A stretch of 64,000 nucleotides of DNA from Gentiana macrophylla (GCA_026214975.1 CM047806.1:4997822-5061821), one strand, 5' to 3'; shown: positions 22,956-35,193, numbered from the stretch's first letter. Made by a program: numbers and translations. Notes: a model not told the origin generated them from the letters alone.

Positions 22956-25126
22956 AATGTAATGTATTTTGATTGATGTAAATTTTTTTACTTATAAAAT
23001 ACGCGATGTAATGAAGTTAATGAAATTTCACTTGAAATAAAAGATGACACGATGGGTGGTGTTGAAATGTGTTTTTGACTTGTATTACATTTCATCCCAT
23101 CTAATTTAGATAATGATTGGTTTTTCATTACGTTTAAGAGAAATTTAATGACATCTGCTATGTACATTTAAATGTACCCTAATCTCTAATGTATTGTGAG
23201 TTTATTTTGTTCGTCTAACCTTTATTTGAATTGTTTATTTAATTAAAAAAATAAATTGAGCTTGATGATGTTTGGAATCACCATATGAGGAAATTGTTCG
23301 ATCTGAAATGTTGATTCTTAAATTGACAACTAGGGCGGAGCCACACCCATCGCACCGGTGATTTTTTTTGAACCATGCACCTCGTGCCTAACCGTGTTTG
23401 AGCCCTCGAGTTGATAATACCCTAGAGGCACATTGCCCTCGGTTATACAAGACCTCTCTTAGAAATTTAGAGACCCAGAAGCATTGACGGCTCAACCACC
23501 CCACAATAGTTTAACAAGTCCATTAAACTCTTCGAAATATGAATAATATTGTCACAGTAGTGAAAACAGACTCCTATTTAAGCTAGTGAATAATGTGATA
23601 TAAGTATGCGGGTTTTATTAGCATTTGTAAATATTTCTGACATCACATTTACATATAAATTTATATATATGAATACGGTGCTGAAAATACTTTTTGTGTG
23701 TCAATAAAACCCAACTATAAGTAAGTCTTTTTTTTTTTTATTATAGAAAACGTAAGTCTTCTTGAAAACTCTACAAAAGCAAAAAAAAAAAAAAAACAGA
23801 TTGGGCTTCCTTTTCTTTTCATGGCACGTTAGAAATACAATCATATGGATTGTCCGGGCCCTTGAGGAAAGAGGCCAAGTGGGCCATAAACAAATAGTCA
23901 AGAAATAAATTTGGATAACTCTTAGTAGGCCATGTTTTTTTTGTGTGTAATTCTCTTGTTGACCTCATTCAAACAACTTGGGAATCAACAAAAGAATGAT
24001 GTGATACTCATGCAAGGACAAAGCTATATATACAAGACTTAGGGACTAAGCCCGCCCGATTTATTTTCTGATACATCAATAAACATATGTAAGTTCGAGG
24101 GTGTTAAGCCCTTCCGGATACATCAAAAAAGCATACATAGGTTAAAGGGGTTAAGCCATTACGGTTTATTTTCGATCGTTAAAAACATATATAGTCCAGT
24201 TTAATACCCGATCATAAATATTTAGTCTATTATCCCACCTAAACAAGGGGGCGGCAACACATTGAGTTGTTGTGTGGCGACGGACAACCGATCCGATAAA
24301 TAAAATCATGATAAGATTTTTTTTAATATACATCTGTATATGTTAAAATAAAATCATCTCTCATTTTTACTCTTTCACAGATTTTTTTTTAATATACAAA
24401 TGTATATGTTAAATTAATACAAACTCGTACAGATTTTTATATGTATTATAAAATTTATAAATGATCCACTATTTTTTATTTTTATTTTTGTTTGAGAAAA
24501 TTGATCCACTGTTTTAAATAATAACCTGTAAAGATTCATAATTTGTAAATCTAAGATTAAAAGACCAAACGTCGACAAATTTCTGACTCAAGTAAGCCAA
24601 TTTTCTAAAGGAGACTACACATAAATTATTGGCTTTATTTGCTTGTAAAACAAGTAAGCACAATTCCAAGACAGAAAAAAATGGTCAATGGATTGGATAA
24701 AAAAGGAAAAGGGAAAGAGAAAAGGGCAAAAAGGGTATATTCCTCTACAGTGTGCTCATGCTTTGCCTGCACGCTTTCATTGATCAATCGCAAATAATAA
24801 TTGCTTTTACCAATAAGGGACCAAAATCTTACCATCACTAGATTTTCCTTTTTGTATTATTTTTTTTCCGTTCCCCCTTTTTACTGTGTTTTATTATTAA
24901 CTGATTACATTATTTTATGTTTCTCCAATCATTTTTTTTTATCGTATTTAGTTCAATTTTTTTAAAAATTATTTCAAGGATATTTTTCGTGTGCTTTTTG
25001 TGTTTTTACTTTTCTTCGGGAGTGTAGAAAGTGACTGAATATTCTTAGATGATAACTCAACATTTGTGCGCACGTGTGGATGAATAGAGACTATATTGTG
25101 CTTAGACTTTTCATCTCATTGCATTG

Positions 25127-28100
25127 TTATGATAAGTAATCAATAGTCTGCTGGACGAGATCACGGGAGGTACCTGTAAGCAGAATGTCATCAACATAAA
25201 TCAAGACAAAGACAGAGTCAGAGCCATGGTGATAAATATATAGAGATGTGTCGGCAGTGGAGGGCCGAAAACCAAAGTGACGAAGAACATCTGTAAATCT
25301 GGAGAACCATGCGCGAGGTGCTTGCCGAAGACCATAAAGACTACGTTTGAGTTTACAAACGTGATCAGGAAAGTCAGGATGACGAAAACCCTGAGGCTGC
25401 TGCATGTAGACGTCTTCAGTGAGAAAACCGTGAAGAAACGCATTCTGGATATCAACCTGGCGAACAACCCAATCATGTGAAACAGCAAGAGATAAAAGAG
25501 TACGTATAGTGACCGGTTTGACAACCGGACTGAAGGTATCAGAAAAATCAACACCGGCTTCCTGATGAAAGCCTTTAGCAACAAGGCGTGCCTTGTAGCG
25601 TTCAATGTGTCCATCTGCATGTCGCTTTATGCGGAAAACCCATTTATTACCGAGAAGATTTTGAGTCGGAGAATAAGGAACAAGATCCCAAGTGTTATTT
25701 TGGACCAAAGCATTAAACTCATCTCTCATGGCATCCCTCCATTCACGGTGTTTGAGGGCTTCGGAAACAGAGGTTGGTTCAAGGACATCAGTAGTGGCTG
25801 TCAAGGCTTTGGGGAGAGGATAACGAACAAAATCAGGGTCAAGATGTTTAGGTTTAAGATTGTTGGTTTTGGAACGGGTGACCATGTGATGAGGAGCAGC
25901 AGGCTGAGAAGGATTTGATTGAGGAGAATCAGTTGGGTCAGTGGCAGAGGGAGGTTCATTGGATGATGTCAAAGGAACTCTGGGAGGAGGGGAAGGTGGA
26001 GTGGAGTCGGGATTATGAGAGGAAGGAGTCGGTGGGCCGACAGGAGCAGGAAGAGCTATGGTGGAAGGGAGAAGAATGGTGTCAGGTGTATAGGAAGGAG
26101 CATCGGAAGAGGTGTATGGAAAGGAAGATTCGTCAAAGACGACGTGACGAGAAATATAGATACGGCCAGTGGAGAGGTCAAGACATTTATACCCATGGTG
26201 ATTAGGACTGTAGCCAAGAAAGATACAGGTTTTGGAACGGAAGTCGGTTTTATGGTTGTTGTAAGGACGAAGGTAGGGCCAGCAAGCACAACCGAAAACG
26301 CGGAAGAAGGTATAATCAGGGAGACGATGATAAACCATTTCGAATGGAGATTTCTGGGAAAGGACTTTTGTGGGAAGACGATTTATGATATAAACGGCGG
26401 TGAGAAAGGCATCTTCCCAATAAGGAAGGGGAAGTTTGGAATGAGCAAGAAGAGCAAGGCCAATTTCGACAATGTGACGATGGCGTCGCTCAATGGCACC
26501 ACTTTGTTCGGACGTGTGTGGACAGGTTAAACGATGGTCAATGCCAAGTGAGGTGAAGTAAGTATTAAGGCGACGGTATTCCCCACCCCAATCGGTTTGA
26601 ATTGATTTTATCTTGGTATTAAATTGACGTTCGACCAAGGCAGAAAATTGAGGAAAAATAGATTCAACATCAGACTTGCGACGCAAGGGATAAAGCCACA
26701 GAAATTTTGTAAAATCATCAACAAAACTAACATAGTATTTATTGCCATAGATAGAGTCTTCGGCACAGGGGCCCCAAACATCAGAATAAATTAAGTCTAA
26801 AGGACGCAACGAAGTAAAAGACGACATAGGTAAGGACTGACGATGGCTCTTGGCCATTTGACACGCAACACAAACAGATGTAGGAGCACTAGAAGGTGCC
26901 GAAATATTATTCTGGCCTAAAATTTGACGAAGAACCGGATAGGAGCAGTGTCCTAAGCGTTGGTGCCATTGAGAGACAGAGGAGCAACGAGAGGCAAGAG
27001 CTTGAGCAGGGAAGTGACTGAAGGTTTTGGAGAAGTGGTAAAGGCCATCTTTAAGGTAACCCCGGTGATGGATGCGGCCCGAGTAGTCCTTCACAAGAAA
27101 ATAATTATGATGAAACTCAAAGTACACCGAGTTATCTTTAGCAAACTGAGCAACAGATAAGAGATTATTGTAGAGGGAGGGGGCAACGAGGACATTATTA
27201 AGCACAAAAGATTTATCAGACATAGATAAAATAGAAGAACCGGAATGGGTAATAGTCAAACCTGTACCATCACCCATATAGAGTTGATCAGGACCATTAT
27301 AAGAGTCAGCGGAAAGATTTAAGTTGCGAAGATTATTGGTGGTATGGTGGGTAGCACCAGTGTCTGGTATCCAATCAGTTGAACCGGATGAATGAACAAT
27401 ATTAGCCTGTGCTTGCCGAGTAGAACGGGGGGGAGTAAACGTCGAATCAAACCTGTACCAACAATCATGAACCGAATGGCCAAATTTTTCGCACAATTGA
27501 CATTGAACAGGCGGCCCAGAAGATTGGTTACGGCCTCGACCTCGGCCAGACCCTTGATTTTGAGGAGGACCGGCTTGATGTGGAGGGCCTCGCCCCCGGC
27601 CTCTGTTGGGCTGCGAACGAAAAATTCCACGGCCACGATTACGATGGGTCTGGGGATTAGAGGTAGTATAATTAGCAGCCGGGAATGGTGCCTGCGTGGG
27701 AAGAGCAGCAGGAAGAGGAGATGGTCGAGAGTGCTGCAAACGAGCTTCAGTGGTTAGGAGAAGAGAATAAACCTCATCCAACGTGATATCCGATTTGGTA
27801 GAAATCATGGTGACAAGAGGATCATAGTCAGAATCCAGTCCGGCAAGCAAGTAGGCAACAATGTCGTCTGTAGAAAGAGGATGACCAGCAAGATTGAGTT
27901 CATCGGTGATCCGTTTAATAGTCATAAAATAATCGGTGACTGAAAGATTGTCTTTCTTTGTAGAGGCCAATTTGGTGCGCAGGTGAACTAATTGGGCACG
28001 AGATTGAGAAGCAAAGGATGTGTGTAGAGCTTTCCAAATATCTGCAGAGGTGGATGCTGTATATACTTGAGCAAGAACATCATCTGAAAGAGAAGAGGTG

Positions 28101-28390
28101 ATAGTACTAAGGATTAAACTATCTTGTTTAATCCAGTGAAGATACGCCGGATTTGATGTGGTTTTACCATCAGCAGTGATCGTCGAAGGAGGAGCAGGGA
28201 GAGAACCATCGACGTAACCGAGAACACCTTGCCCACGCAAATATGGCTGGATTTGCGCACGCCATAAGGGAAAATTCTGGCGTGTAAGTTTGGTGAGATG
28301 GAAGGTAGAGGAAGGAGAGAAGGAAGGATAGGTTGCTGTGATGGTTGCATCGGCTGAGGATGTGGTCGAAGTTGCTGTGTCTTCGGCCAT
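25127..28390 (-). CDS. Ty1/copia gag-pol polyprotein, truncated after the reverse transcriptase YVDD motif
   Basis: A single uninterrupted 1087-residue ORF. In order: gag with LTRQNFPLWRAQI (about 34) and a CCHC knuckle CQLCEKFGHSVHDC (about 299-312); aspartic protease WIPDTGATHH; GAG-pre-integrase WHQRLGHCSYP with CVAC; integrase core (SDVWGP, FVDDFTKF, IQTDWGGEY, SGAIERRHRHI); and reverse transcriptase (RQVDIQNAFLHG, LIYVDDILLTG). It resembles RE1/Tnt1-type elements. The ORF ends in TAA nine codons after the start of TSRDLVQQ, so the RT thumb, the RNase H domain and the 3' LTR are missing. It cannot transpose alone. Frame integrity argues for a recent truncation or a recent insertion. A domesticated gene is unlikely because the full gag-PR-INT order and an upstream LTR are present. 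Confidence 0.92.
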   Translation of the reverse strand: MAEDTATSTTSSADATITATYPSFSPSSTFHLTKLTRQNFPLWRAQIQPYLRGQGVLGYVDGSLPAPPSTITADGKTTSNPAYLHWIKQDSLILSTITSSLSDDVLAQVYTASTSADIWKALHTSFASQSRAQLVHLRTKLASTKKDNLSVTDYFMTIKRITDELNLAGHPLSTDDIVAYLLAGLDSDYDPLVTMISTKSDITLDEVYSLLLTTEARLQHSRPSPLPAALPTQAPFPAANYTTSNPQTHRNRGRGIFRSQPNRGRGRGPPHQAGPPQNQGSGRGRGRNQSSGPPVQCQLCEKFGHSVHDCWYRFDSTFTPPRSTRQAQANIVHSSGSTDWIPDTGATHHTTNNLRNLNLSADSYNGPDQLYMGDGTGLTITHSGSSILSMSDKSFVLNNVLVAPSLYNNLLSVAQFAKDNSVYFEFHHNYFLVKDYSGRIHHRGYLKDGLYHFSKTFSHFPAQALASRCSSVSQWHQRLGHCSYPVLRQILGQNNISAPSSAPTSVCVACQMAKSHRQSLPMSSFTSLRPLDLIYSDVWGPCAEDSIYGNKYYVSFVDDFTKFLWLYPLRRKSDVESIFPQFSALVERQFNTKIKSIQTDWGGEYRRLNTYFTSLGIDHRLTCPHTSEQSGAIERRHRHIVEIGLALLAHSKLPLPYWEDAFLTAVYIINRLPTKVLSQKSPFEMVYHRLPDYTFFRVFGCACWPYLRPYNNHKTDFRSKTCIFLGYSPNHHGYKCLDLSTGRIYISRHVVFDESSFPYTSSDAPSYTPDTILLPSTIALPAPVGPPTPSSHNPDSTPPSPPPRVPLTSSNEPPSATDPTDSPQSNPSQPAAPHHMVTRSKTNNLKPKHLDPDFVRYPLPKALTATTDVLEPTSVSEALKHREWRDAMRDEFNALVQNNTWDLVPYSPTQNLLGNKWVFRIKRHADGHIERYKARLVAKGFHQEAGVDFSDTFSPVVKPVTIRTLLSLAVSHDWVVRQVDIQNAFLHGFLTEDVYMQQPQGFRHPDFPDHVCKLKRSLYGLRQAPRAWFSRFTDVLRHFGFRPSTADTSLYIYHHGSDSVFVLIYVDDILLTGTSRDLVQQTIDYLS

Positions 28391-28510
28391 GGATGAAAGC
28401 TGCGAAGAAGAAGAAGGTAGGGTTTTGTTTTTTTTTTTTTTTTTTTTTTTTGCTGGGGAGAACGATTTAGAGGTTGGGAGGGAGGGAATTCGTGAGAGAC
28501 GAGTTAAATG

Positions 28511-28522
28511 GCTCTGATACCA
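28511..28522 (-). other. Primer-binding site (initiator Met tRNA type)
   Basis: The - strand reads TGGTATCAGAGC, the classical plant copia iMet-tRNA primer-binding site. It starts three bases after the LTR end. Confidence 0.9.
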
Positions 28523-28525
28523 TAT

Positions 28526-28708
28526 TGAATTTAAGAATATTGTGTTTCATTGATTTAATTGAGAGTACAATGAGATATATATATAGGTGTGCAATACAAA
28601 GGATAAATACGTAAATAGACATAATAGGTTGCCCTAGCTATTCGGGCTTGTCTTGTTGGACAAGGCTGTCCATTCCGTCAATACAAGTGTAATGGAAAGA
28701 ACATAACA
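28526..28708 (-). repeat. 5' LTR of the truncated copia element
   Basis: On the - strand it starts TGTTATGTTC and ends CTTAAATTCA, i.e. TG...CA, about 183 bp. It contains a TATATATATA box-like stretch near 28574. The outer (28708) boundary is inferred from the TG alone and is less certain. Confidence 0.65.
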
Positions 28709-28980
28709 TAACTAATGTAAAGAAAGAGAGTTCAAATTCATTACATCAAAAAATTGATTGAATGTAAGTACTATGTAATGAAAATAGACACCACAAACAC
28801 ACTCACTCGACCCCACCCGTGGTAGTGTAGGGTAGTAGTATGATTAGGACGGAGTATATTGGGTAGGGGTGAGAGTGTGGTAGGGTAGAATATGTGACGG
28901 TGGTGTAGGTAGGGTATGTAATCGAGGATTGAGGTAAGGGCAAAGTTTGTGGGTTGGGTACGTAAGCAAGTGGCGGAGTC
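28709..28980. repeat. G-rich GGGTA-type minisatellite, left part
   Basis: From about 28815 the + strand repeats variants of GTAGGGTAGTAG, GGGTAGGGGTGAG and GTAGGTAGGGTATG. The same composition resumes at about 30826, on the far side of an inserted element. Confidence 0.65.
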
Positions 28981-30818
28981 AGGATTTTAATATGGGATGG
29001 GTGATGGCCAAATTATAGTAAACCAACTTTGACCGGCAGAGTATCGAGTCGGTTGTATTACAAAGGCGAGCAAGGTCGTATACTCGTATCCCACGAGAAA
29101 TCAGTAAAGTATCACAATCACGCTCGTATTTAGTTTAGGCTCACAAATATAGGTCAGGTAATCTATAGCTAAGCAAATAAAATTATAACTTTAAAATATA
29201 TGATAAAAAGAATTGCTAAACTATGGTCAGGACTCTTAATACACTTACAAAATCAATAGAGACGAGCCTTAACCTACCAACCAACCAATAGTTTCCAATG
29301 AATGTGTTGTGGGTGCAATCTCCTGAACTGACCCCTAGGAGCTAATATCACAACCTAATTACTCCATATTCGGTTCAACAGTCCCCTCTATGGAATTTAA
29401 TTGACATAATATGGTTAAGAACTGTGAGACGCTCCGTATCCACCGAGTTCACGGCTTAACTAGAAAAACTTTACCAAGGAACATGCTGCGAAAAACTCGA
29501 CTAGTCCGTGCATGACAATTCTAAAACCCTATATCGCACACTCGCTCGCAAAATACATCTATAGAGTTTGTGTGTAGGATCAATTAATAATTCGCGACTC
29601 CACTAATAGCATTAAGTTCAAGTTTTAGGACACAACATTCAAAAGATTCAATTTTTAAGACCTACTCATCCCTAGATCATCGTTTATGCATTAATTTCGT
29701 GATTTCTTCACATAATTTAAGTATAAAAATTTAGCAATGCATAATAGAAATAACGAAACAAGGAATAACGGAAGAAAACATGATAAAAGAAAGCAAAATT
29801 AAATTACCAATGATTTTGAAGCAATCCACGATGAAGAATTCGCGAAAAGAAAACAATAATCGCAACTATCTTGCAAGAATTGATGAAAAGAAAATAATTT
29901 TTTCTAGGTCTCTAATGGAGAAAATAATGTTTCAAATGGCTAGGAAATAAAAATTATAAGTCAGTGGGTATAAAATACGACCTAATTGGTTTTTATAGGA
30001 CCAAGATCCGACCATGAATGGTAAAAATCCGGAAAAAAAACAAGCGTTCCATGCGCGAGAATGGGGAGAGCATGCTTGTGGATGCCTCTCTGAATCTCAC
30101 CAATATTTGCACTCCGATTCCATGCATGCGCATGCTAAGAGTATGCCTGCGCATGGACTCTCTGATTCCCTCCAACATTGACACGCCTTTAGTAATTCAA
30201 CGATATCTTTGCGTGTACAACTTCGATTTGAGTTATTCAAGTTGCGTTGGAAATCTTATTCAATTCCCCACAACTTCCATGAAGACAACATTCCCAGAAA
30301 ATGCGTCTAAGAGAGCTCAAAATGCAGATTAAGTCATAGAAGCATGAACACATCAACGATTCTCGATCCGTTTCAACTCCTTAGCTTCGGGTGCATGCTT
30401 TCACCTCTCAAAATTATCTTTCCATCATCAATGCCTCCTTTTCCGGGATCCCAATGAACCTATATCATGCAAGTACGCAAGATAAAATATGTGATTAAAT
30501 GTGCATTTTCACCAAAAATGACGAGATTTTCGGACTAATTGTCATTGACCTCGTAGTGAATGTAACGATGAAAATGTCTTATAACACTCAAACGACCCCA
30601 AAAGTACATCAAATAGGTTATAAACTGGAGTAAAATCATGTAAGAAATGAAGCGAATTTGGCTCTCATAAATGGGCTAGTAGACTATATCGAGTTCGGCT
30701 GGTGGGTTGGATTAGGAATATTTTATGGATCAAGCTGAACTACATAGATTTTATAGTGTAATATTTTTTTTCAGGTGGGCTTAACCCCCTTTGCCCATAG
30801 ACTAGATCCGCCATTGTA
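28981..30818. mobile_element. Insertion with GTGGCGGA-type terminal inverted repeats, class uncertain
   Basis: The left end AGTGGCGGAGTCAGGATTTT pairs with the right end, which reverse-complemented reads AATGGCGGATCTAGTC. The sequence just outside is similar on both sides (TACGTAAGCA and TATGCAAGTA). The body has no intact ORF. On the - strand it includes CGTGGGATACGA and AATCTCGTCATTTTTGG strings that remind me of retrotransposon leader sequence, so it may be composite. Element ends similar to this one recur at 8041 and 63671. Confidence 0.45.
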
Positions 30819-30825
30819 TGCAAGT

Positions 30826-31180
30826 AAAGGCAGGTAGGGGTAGGTATGAGATAAGGGTAGGTTGGGTTGATTGGTAAGACCGTAAGAGTAACACGCGTAA
30901 GTAAGGCAGGGGTATGATAGGGAGGGGTGGGGTAAATTGGGTAATGTACGGTTGGAATGACATTGTCAATGTATAAAAGTGGTATGGTAAGTGGGTAAGA
31001 GTCACAAGTGTAAGTGGAACGGTGGTGGAAGTAGGATGGGAAAGGGGTTACGGTGTGTAGGGTGTAGGGTGTGGGTATGTAAGGTGGAGGGTAAAAGTGG
31101 CTAATAGTGTCCGACTAAGATCGTGGATAGGGTTTGGTAGGTGAGGTGACTCGGGTGAGTAGTGTAAGGTGGACAAATGT
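30826..31180. repeat. G-rich GGGTA-type minisatellite, right part
   Basis: Repeats variants of GGCAGGTAGGGGTAGG, GGGTAGGTTGGGTTG, GGGAGGGGTGGGGTAAATTGGG and GTGTAGGGTGTAGGGTGTGGG. Several GGG tracts lie close enough to form G-quadruplexes on this strand. The copies are irregular. Confidence 0.65.
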
Positions 31181-31532
31181 CTTTTTGTGATAATATGTAA
31201 ATTTATACCGTATATCAAACATTGTAATACAATATTTGAATTCAATTTTTTTAGGGATATTTGAATTCATTTTCGTTTCATTACTTCCGTTCCATATTAT
31301 AAGTCATTATAACATTTTTCATCCGTCCCACAATATAAGTCATTATTATATTTCAATGCAATAATTAATGCTCTTATAGTCTTATTCCTGTTTTACTCAT
31401 TTCAATGCATAACATTTCATACACCATTAATTAATTAATCAGTCTAAGTGCATTTTAGTCTAAAACTTTCAAAGTTTGATTATTTATGAGTTTCTTAATC
31501 TATATTACATAAAATTAGGATGACTTATGATA

Positions 31533-31806
31533 TACTATCTCCGTCTCAAAATAAATGTCCTATTTTTAGTTTTCACACATATTAAGAAATGTAATTAATG
31601 TGTTGTGTTTCATACTACATTGACATATTTACCTCTTAAAAATAATAAATGTTTGTTTTAGGATATGAAATGAGTACCATAAATAAATGTTGGACTAAGG
31701 TTATTTTTGAAAAATAAGCATTAAATGATGTATTGGTAATATAACGTGACATTTTTTATAGAACAATTATTTTATAAAATGTGGACATTTATTTAAAACG
31801 GAGGTA
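31533..31806. mobile_element. Stowaway-like MITE
   Basis: The left end TACTATCTCCGTCTCAAAAT pairs with the right end, which reverse-complemented reads TACCTCCGTTTTAAATAAAT. Both start with TA, as expected from a TA target. The interior is AT-rich and non-coding. Confidence 0.65.
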
Positions 31807-34046
31807 TTAAAATGGATGTGTTATTTTGTTACTTTTTATTTACTGTATTACATTATACATTCTGAAGTAAGGAATTAATGGTACTAGTATTATTGTCCAA
31901 AAAAATAATAATAATAATGAAAGCTGCAAAGAAATGGACGTGGTCACGTGAGAAAAGGCCAAGCATGGTAACTTGTGCCTATAAAATAGTAGGCCTAAAT
32001 AAATAGTGATACGTGTTAGATGACTTTTTGTACCTTAAGTAAAGTAAATAGGGTAACTTGAGATAAAATATGTCTCGACATAGGCGTGTTATGTGCGTCA
32101 TTCATACGTAAATGCAATAAATGCTTCGGTGGCCATGCGTGTGCTCAGACGTCATGCATGCGCGTCGATTATTCATCGGACACAGGCATGGTTTTCAAAT
32201 GTTTATTTTTAAATCATATTTTTTCATTCTGTATTTAAACTGTGTAGTTTACCTCAAAAATCTCTCACCATACAAATATTTTTCTAGAAGGGGTGGTTCT
32301 TGTGTGGTGTCTCCTCACGGTGTGGAGAAACACACCACACAGTTTCATTGTGTATTTTAACTGTGTAATTTTAATCGTTTCACTCGTCACTTTACCTCAA
32401 AATTCTCACCATACAAATATTTCCCTAGAAGATGTCATTGATTATTTAATTATTTTTATCAAACTTTTACTCAGTACCAGTAGTAGTAGTGTACAGCCTT
32501 TTGATCCTAGCTACTCTCTATGTATCTCTATAGCTTTTATAATAATTGGGGATCGAGCCCTATATGTATAGGGCACCTATACCCTAATCAGCACCTGCTA
32601 TGACTTGACTACGTCTCTCATTTGATTTCTTCTTCACCATTCGAATTTGCTTTGCATTTATTTTTGCATGTGAATTTTGAAGAATCTTGGTAAGGGGTAA
32701 CTTAGGGTACTTCCAGTAGGGACCCCAAATTTTATCTTTAAAATAATATAAAATATTATATAGTTCTATTTTATTATATCTCAATTCAAAAATCTCTACA
32801 ACTTCATCCCTATCTTTATTCCTATAATATTTTAAATAATATTAAATAATACATATTCTACCTCACAATCTTATTTATACACATTAAATATTTATTATTT
32901 CACTCCAGCAGCATCTCTATCCCTATCCCTATAATCTGTAACAATTAAATATATTTAGGGCAGTGAATAGTGCATCCCCACAAGTAGGGATGCATTGTTC
33001 ATATCTCTAAAAATAAATAGAGATGAGGACTCTGTTGTAGGAGTTATTTGATGCAAAACTCTATTTTTTATCTTCATTTTAGGAATAGAACACTATTTTT
33101 TGACCAAAACTGATAAAATTATGTTTAAGCAAGCAGCCAAGCAGTTATTGAAACTATTATTTTCTAGTGGCGATGTTAAACTTGAGTTGAGTTCTGAAGA
33201 ATTATATATGATATCAGAGTCAATTATTATACATAACTAATCCTGAGAGATGGAATGAGAAACTTCTAAACAAGGCTGGCCTTATCATAAAGCTGTCGAG
33301 GCGTCGGTCTTAGGCCTACCGGTTCCGGAAAGCAGGTGCGGACGCAGTATCCCGGGCGATGGAGGCCGGGCGAAAATTCTAAAAAAAAATTGTATTCAAA
33401 ATAATATATAATAGTGTTTTTTTCCCGTCCCCTACGATTCTGAAAAAAAAAACTCCTCTATAACGTAAAAAAACACGACTATACATTTCATTTTATATGT
33501 TAAAAAACCACTACATAACGCATGATCCGAATAAATTAACCCTTCTACTTCTATCAATAAAGATTTAAAAACTACAAATAATCTTCTTAAAGGAAACCAA
33601 TGCTCCAAAACCGATTAATATTTTTTTAAATAAATCACTTTGATAATAACTATGTATTTTTATTTACATGTAAAATTTTTATGTCAAATTATCGGTTTAT
33701 TATAGATGATAAGGACGAATATAAATTTTATAGGGGCGAAAAAGATACATAACATATATATAATAGTGTATTTTCCGGATGCCTCCCTATGTTTGGGGCG
33801 GATCTGCCCCAGCCGGAGAGGCCCAACATTATCTGTTTCGTTAAAAGAAAAAAAATTCGTGTAGATCCAATATGATCCAACATAATATAATATTACCCAA
33901 AAATTGTTTTACTCGAAGCGAAAGGCCTAAAAAAATTTACCGGGGCCAAAAAAAAATTACACATACAACACATATTTTATATTTATACATAAAACAAGTT
34001 TTATTATTATTATTTTTGGTTTGGAAAACAATAGAAAAAAATATAA

Positions 34047-34048
<2 letters not shown>

Positions 34049-34082
<34 letters not shown>
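34049..34082. repeat. (AT)n microsatellite
   Basis: An uninterrupted AT dinucleotide run. Confidence 0.95.
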
Positions 34083-34085
<3 letters not shown>

Positions 34086-35089
34086 AAAGAAAACAAACAA
34101 TGAAACAAAAATAAAAATCAATCGTCCTCCTCTGGTCATCCTTATCCCCTGCCTCCCGGCCCTCTCCTCCCATGCTTTCTTCTTCGGTTCTTCCTTTTTT
34201 TTTTCTTCTTTTAATTTACTACAATTAATAATACATTAATACATTTTTCCCTTCAAATTCTAATCTCAATCTTAAAGTTATTAGTCATAATATCAAGCAA
34301 GCATCGATCTTTCCCTACACAACACAAGCCCTAAGTTCTTAAATGAATGTATATAAGTAATTTTCTTATATTTACAAGCCCTAATACTTTGATAGTCATT
34401 AGTTTGATTTTTGAAATTTTCTTATTGTGAGTTTGTAACGTATTTAATTCTATTTTGTTTAAACGCGCTAAAAGCTAAGAAAAGACTACTTTTGTAGGTA
34501 TATTTTGAGGCTATCAATGAATTAATTTTGTATCTACGGATGTTAAAAACGCAATATTGAAGTAGTATTTTATAAGTATGTTTTTTTCAAAAAAAAAAAC
34601 AACTTCGAAAATTGCCATCTTGGTGAACGAAAGAATCGTTTGACTTTATATATAAACTCTCATGTGCAAATAGGAGTTGACTCTTTGCACAAAAAAGTCA
34701 ATTAGTTTACAGTTAGTTCATATACATTTGTTCAGTAGTAAGATTTAAATATTAATATTAATACTGACATGTAAGACTAATAACCAGTTTTCTTAAACTT
34801 TGGGACCATTTAAATTGTCGATATTTGTTTAATTAACTATAGTTTTACTTATAACGATCTATATTGTACATATTTATAGTCTATCTTGTCCTCAAATATA
34901 TTATATCTTATGTTGTGCATGTCGACGACAAGAAGAAAGTCTTTGTTTATATAGTAATCTAAGGTTGTCCCTTTGGAATAAAATACCCAACAATTTGGGA
35001 TGCATATCAAGAACCTAAAAAGACATCTCCTTTCTTCTCCCAAAAAAAAAAAAAGACATCTCCTTAAATATACTTTCGGAACACTGTAA

Positions 35090-35193
35090 TGATTTTCAAA
35101 TGCCGTAAAATTGAATCTCATTGATGATGTTCGATATTTCAAAGGTCAGATTTACATTTCTGACTTTTGAAAAATCGAGCATAATATCAAGAT
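35090..35193. repeat. Dispersed short repeat, copy F (left part, split by the gypsy element)
   Basis: Contains TTTCAAAGGTCAGATTT and CTGACTTTTGAAAAATCGAG, like copies D and E. Its continuation appears to lie at 45117-45140, on the other side of the gypsy insertion. Confidence 0.6.

Larger units (their letters stand above)
20377..25126. other. Intergenic region with small repeats
   Basis: No supported gene. The region holds two copies of the dispersed GTCGA family (21045-21190 and inverted 22010-22215), a foldback element (21262-21422), a 28-bp tandem repeat (22882-22955), a GGGCGGAGCCAC-type repeat fragment (about 23330-23520) and long homopolymers. The remaining sequence is AT-rich with no recognisable structure. 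Confidence 0.6.
25127..28708 (-). mobile_element. 3'-truncated Ty1/copia retrotransposon
   Basis: It consists of one LTR, a primer-binding site, a short leader with a poly-A tract (T-run at about 28427-28451 on the + strand), and the truncated gag-pol ORF. No second LTR is found to the left of 25127, so no target-site duplication can be tested. The left breakpoint lies at or just left of 25130. Confidence 0.85.
31181..35080. other. Intergenic AT-rich region
   Basis: No supported gene. It includes a Stowaway-like MITE (31533-31806), a small local duplication of an ACCATACAAATATTT segment (32229-32282 and 32347-32432), a palindromic stretch at about 32940-33050 (GCATCCCCACAAGTAGGGATGC), a GGCGGATCTGCCCC-type fragment near 33300-33800 and an AT microsatellite. 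Confidence 0.6.

Noticed and set aside
26015..26530. 171-codon + strand open frame, with neighbours at 25565-25918 and 27392-27757
   Set aside because: It lies antisense to the intact copia gag-pol ORF and has Arg/Gly/Lys-rich text typical of a reverse-frame shadow. Unlike the gypsy antisense ORF, it has no recognisable domain and overlaps pol itself.
33872..34173. Overlapping open frames on both strands near 34 kb
   Set aside because: They run through an AT microsatellite (Ile-Tyr repeats) and homopolymers, so they are compositional artefacts.
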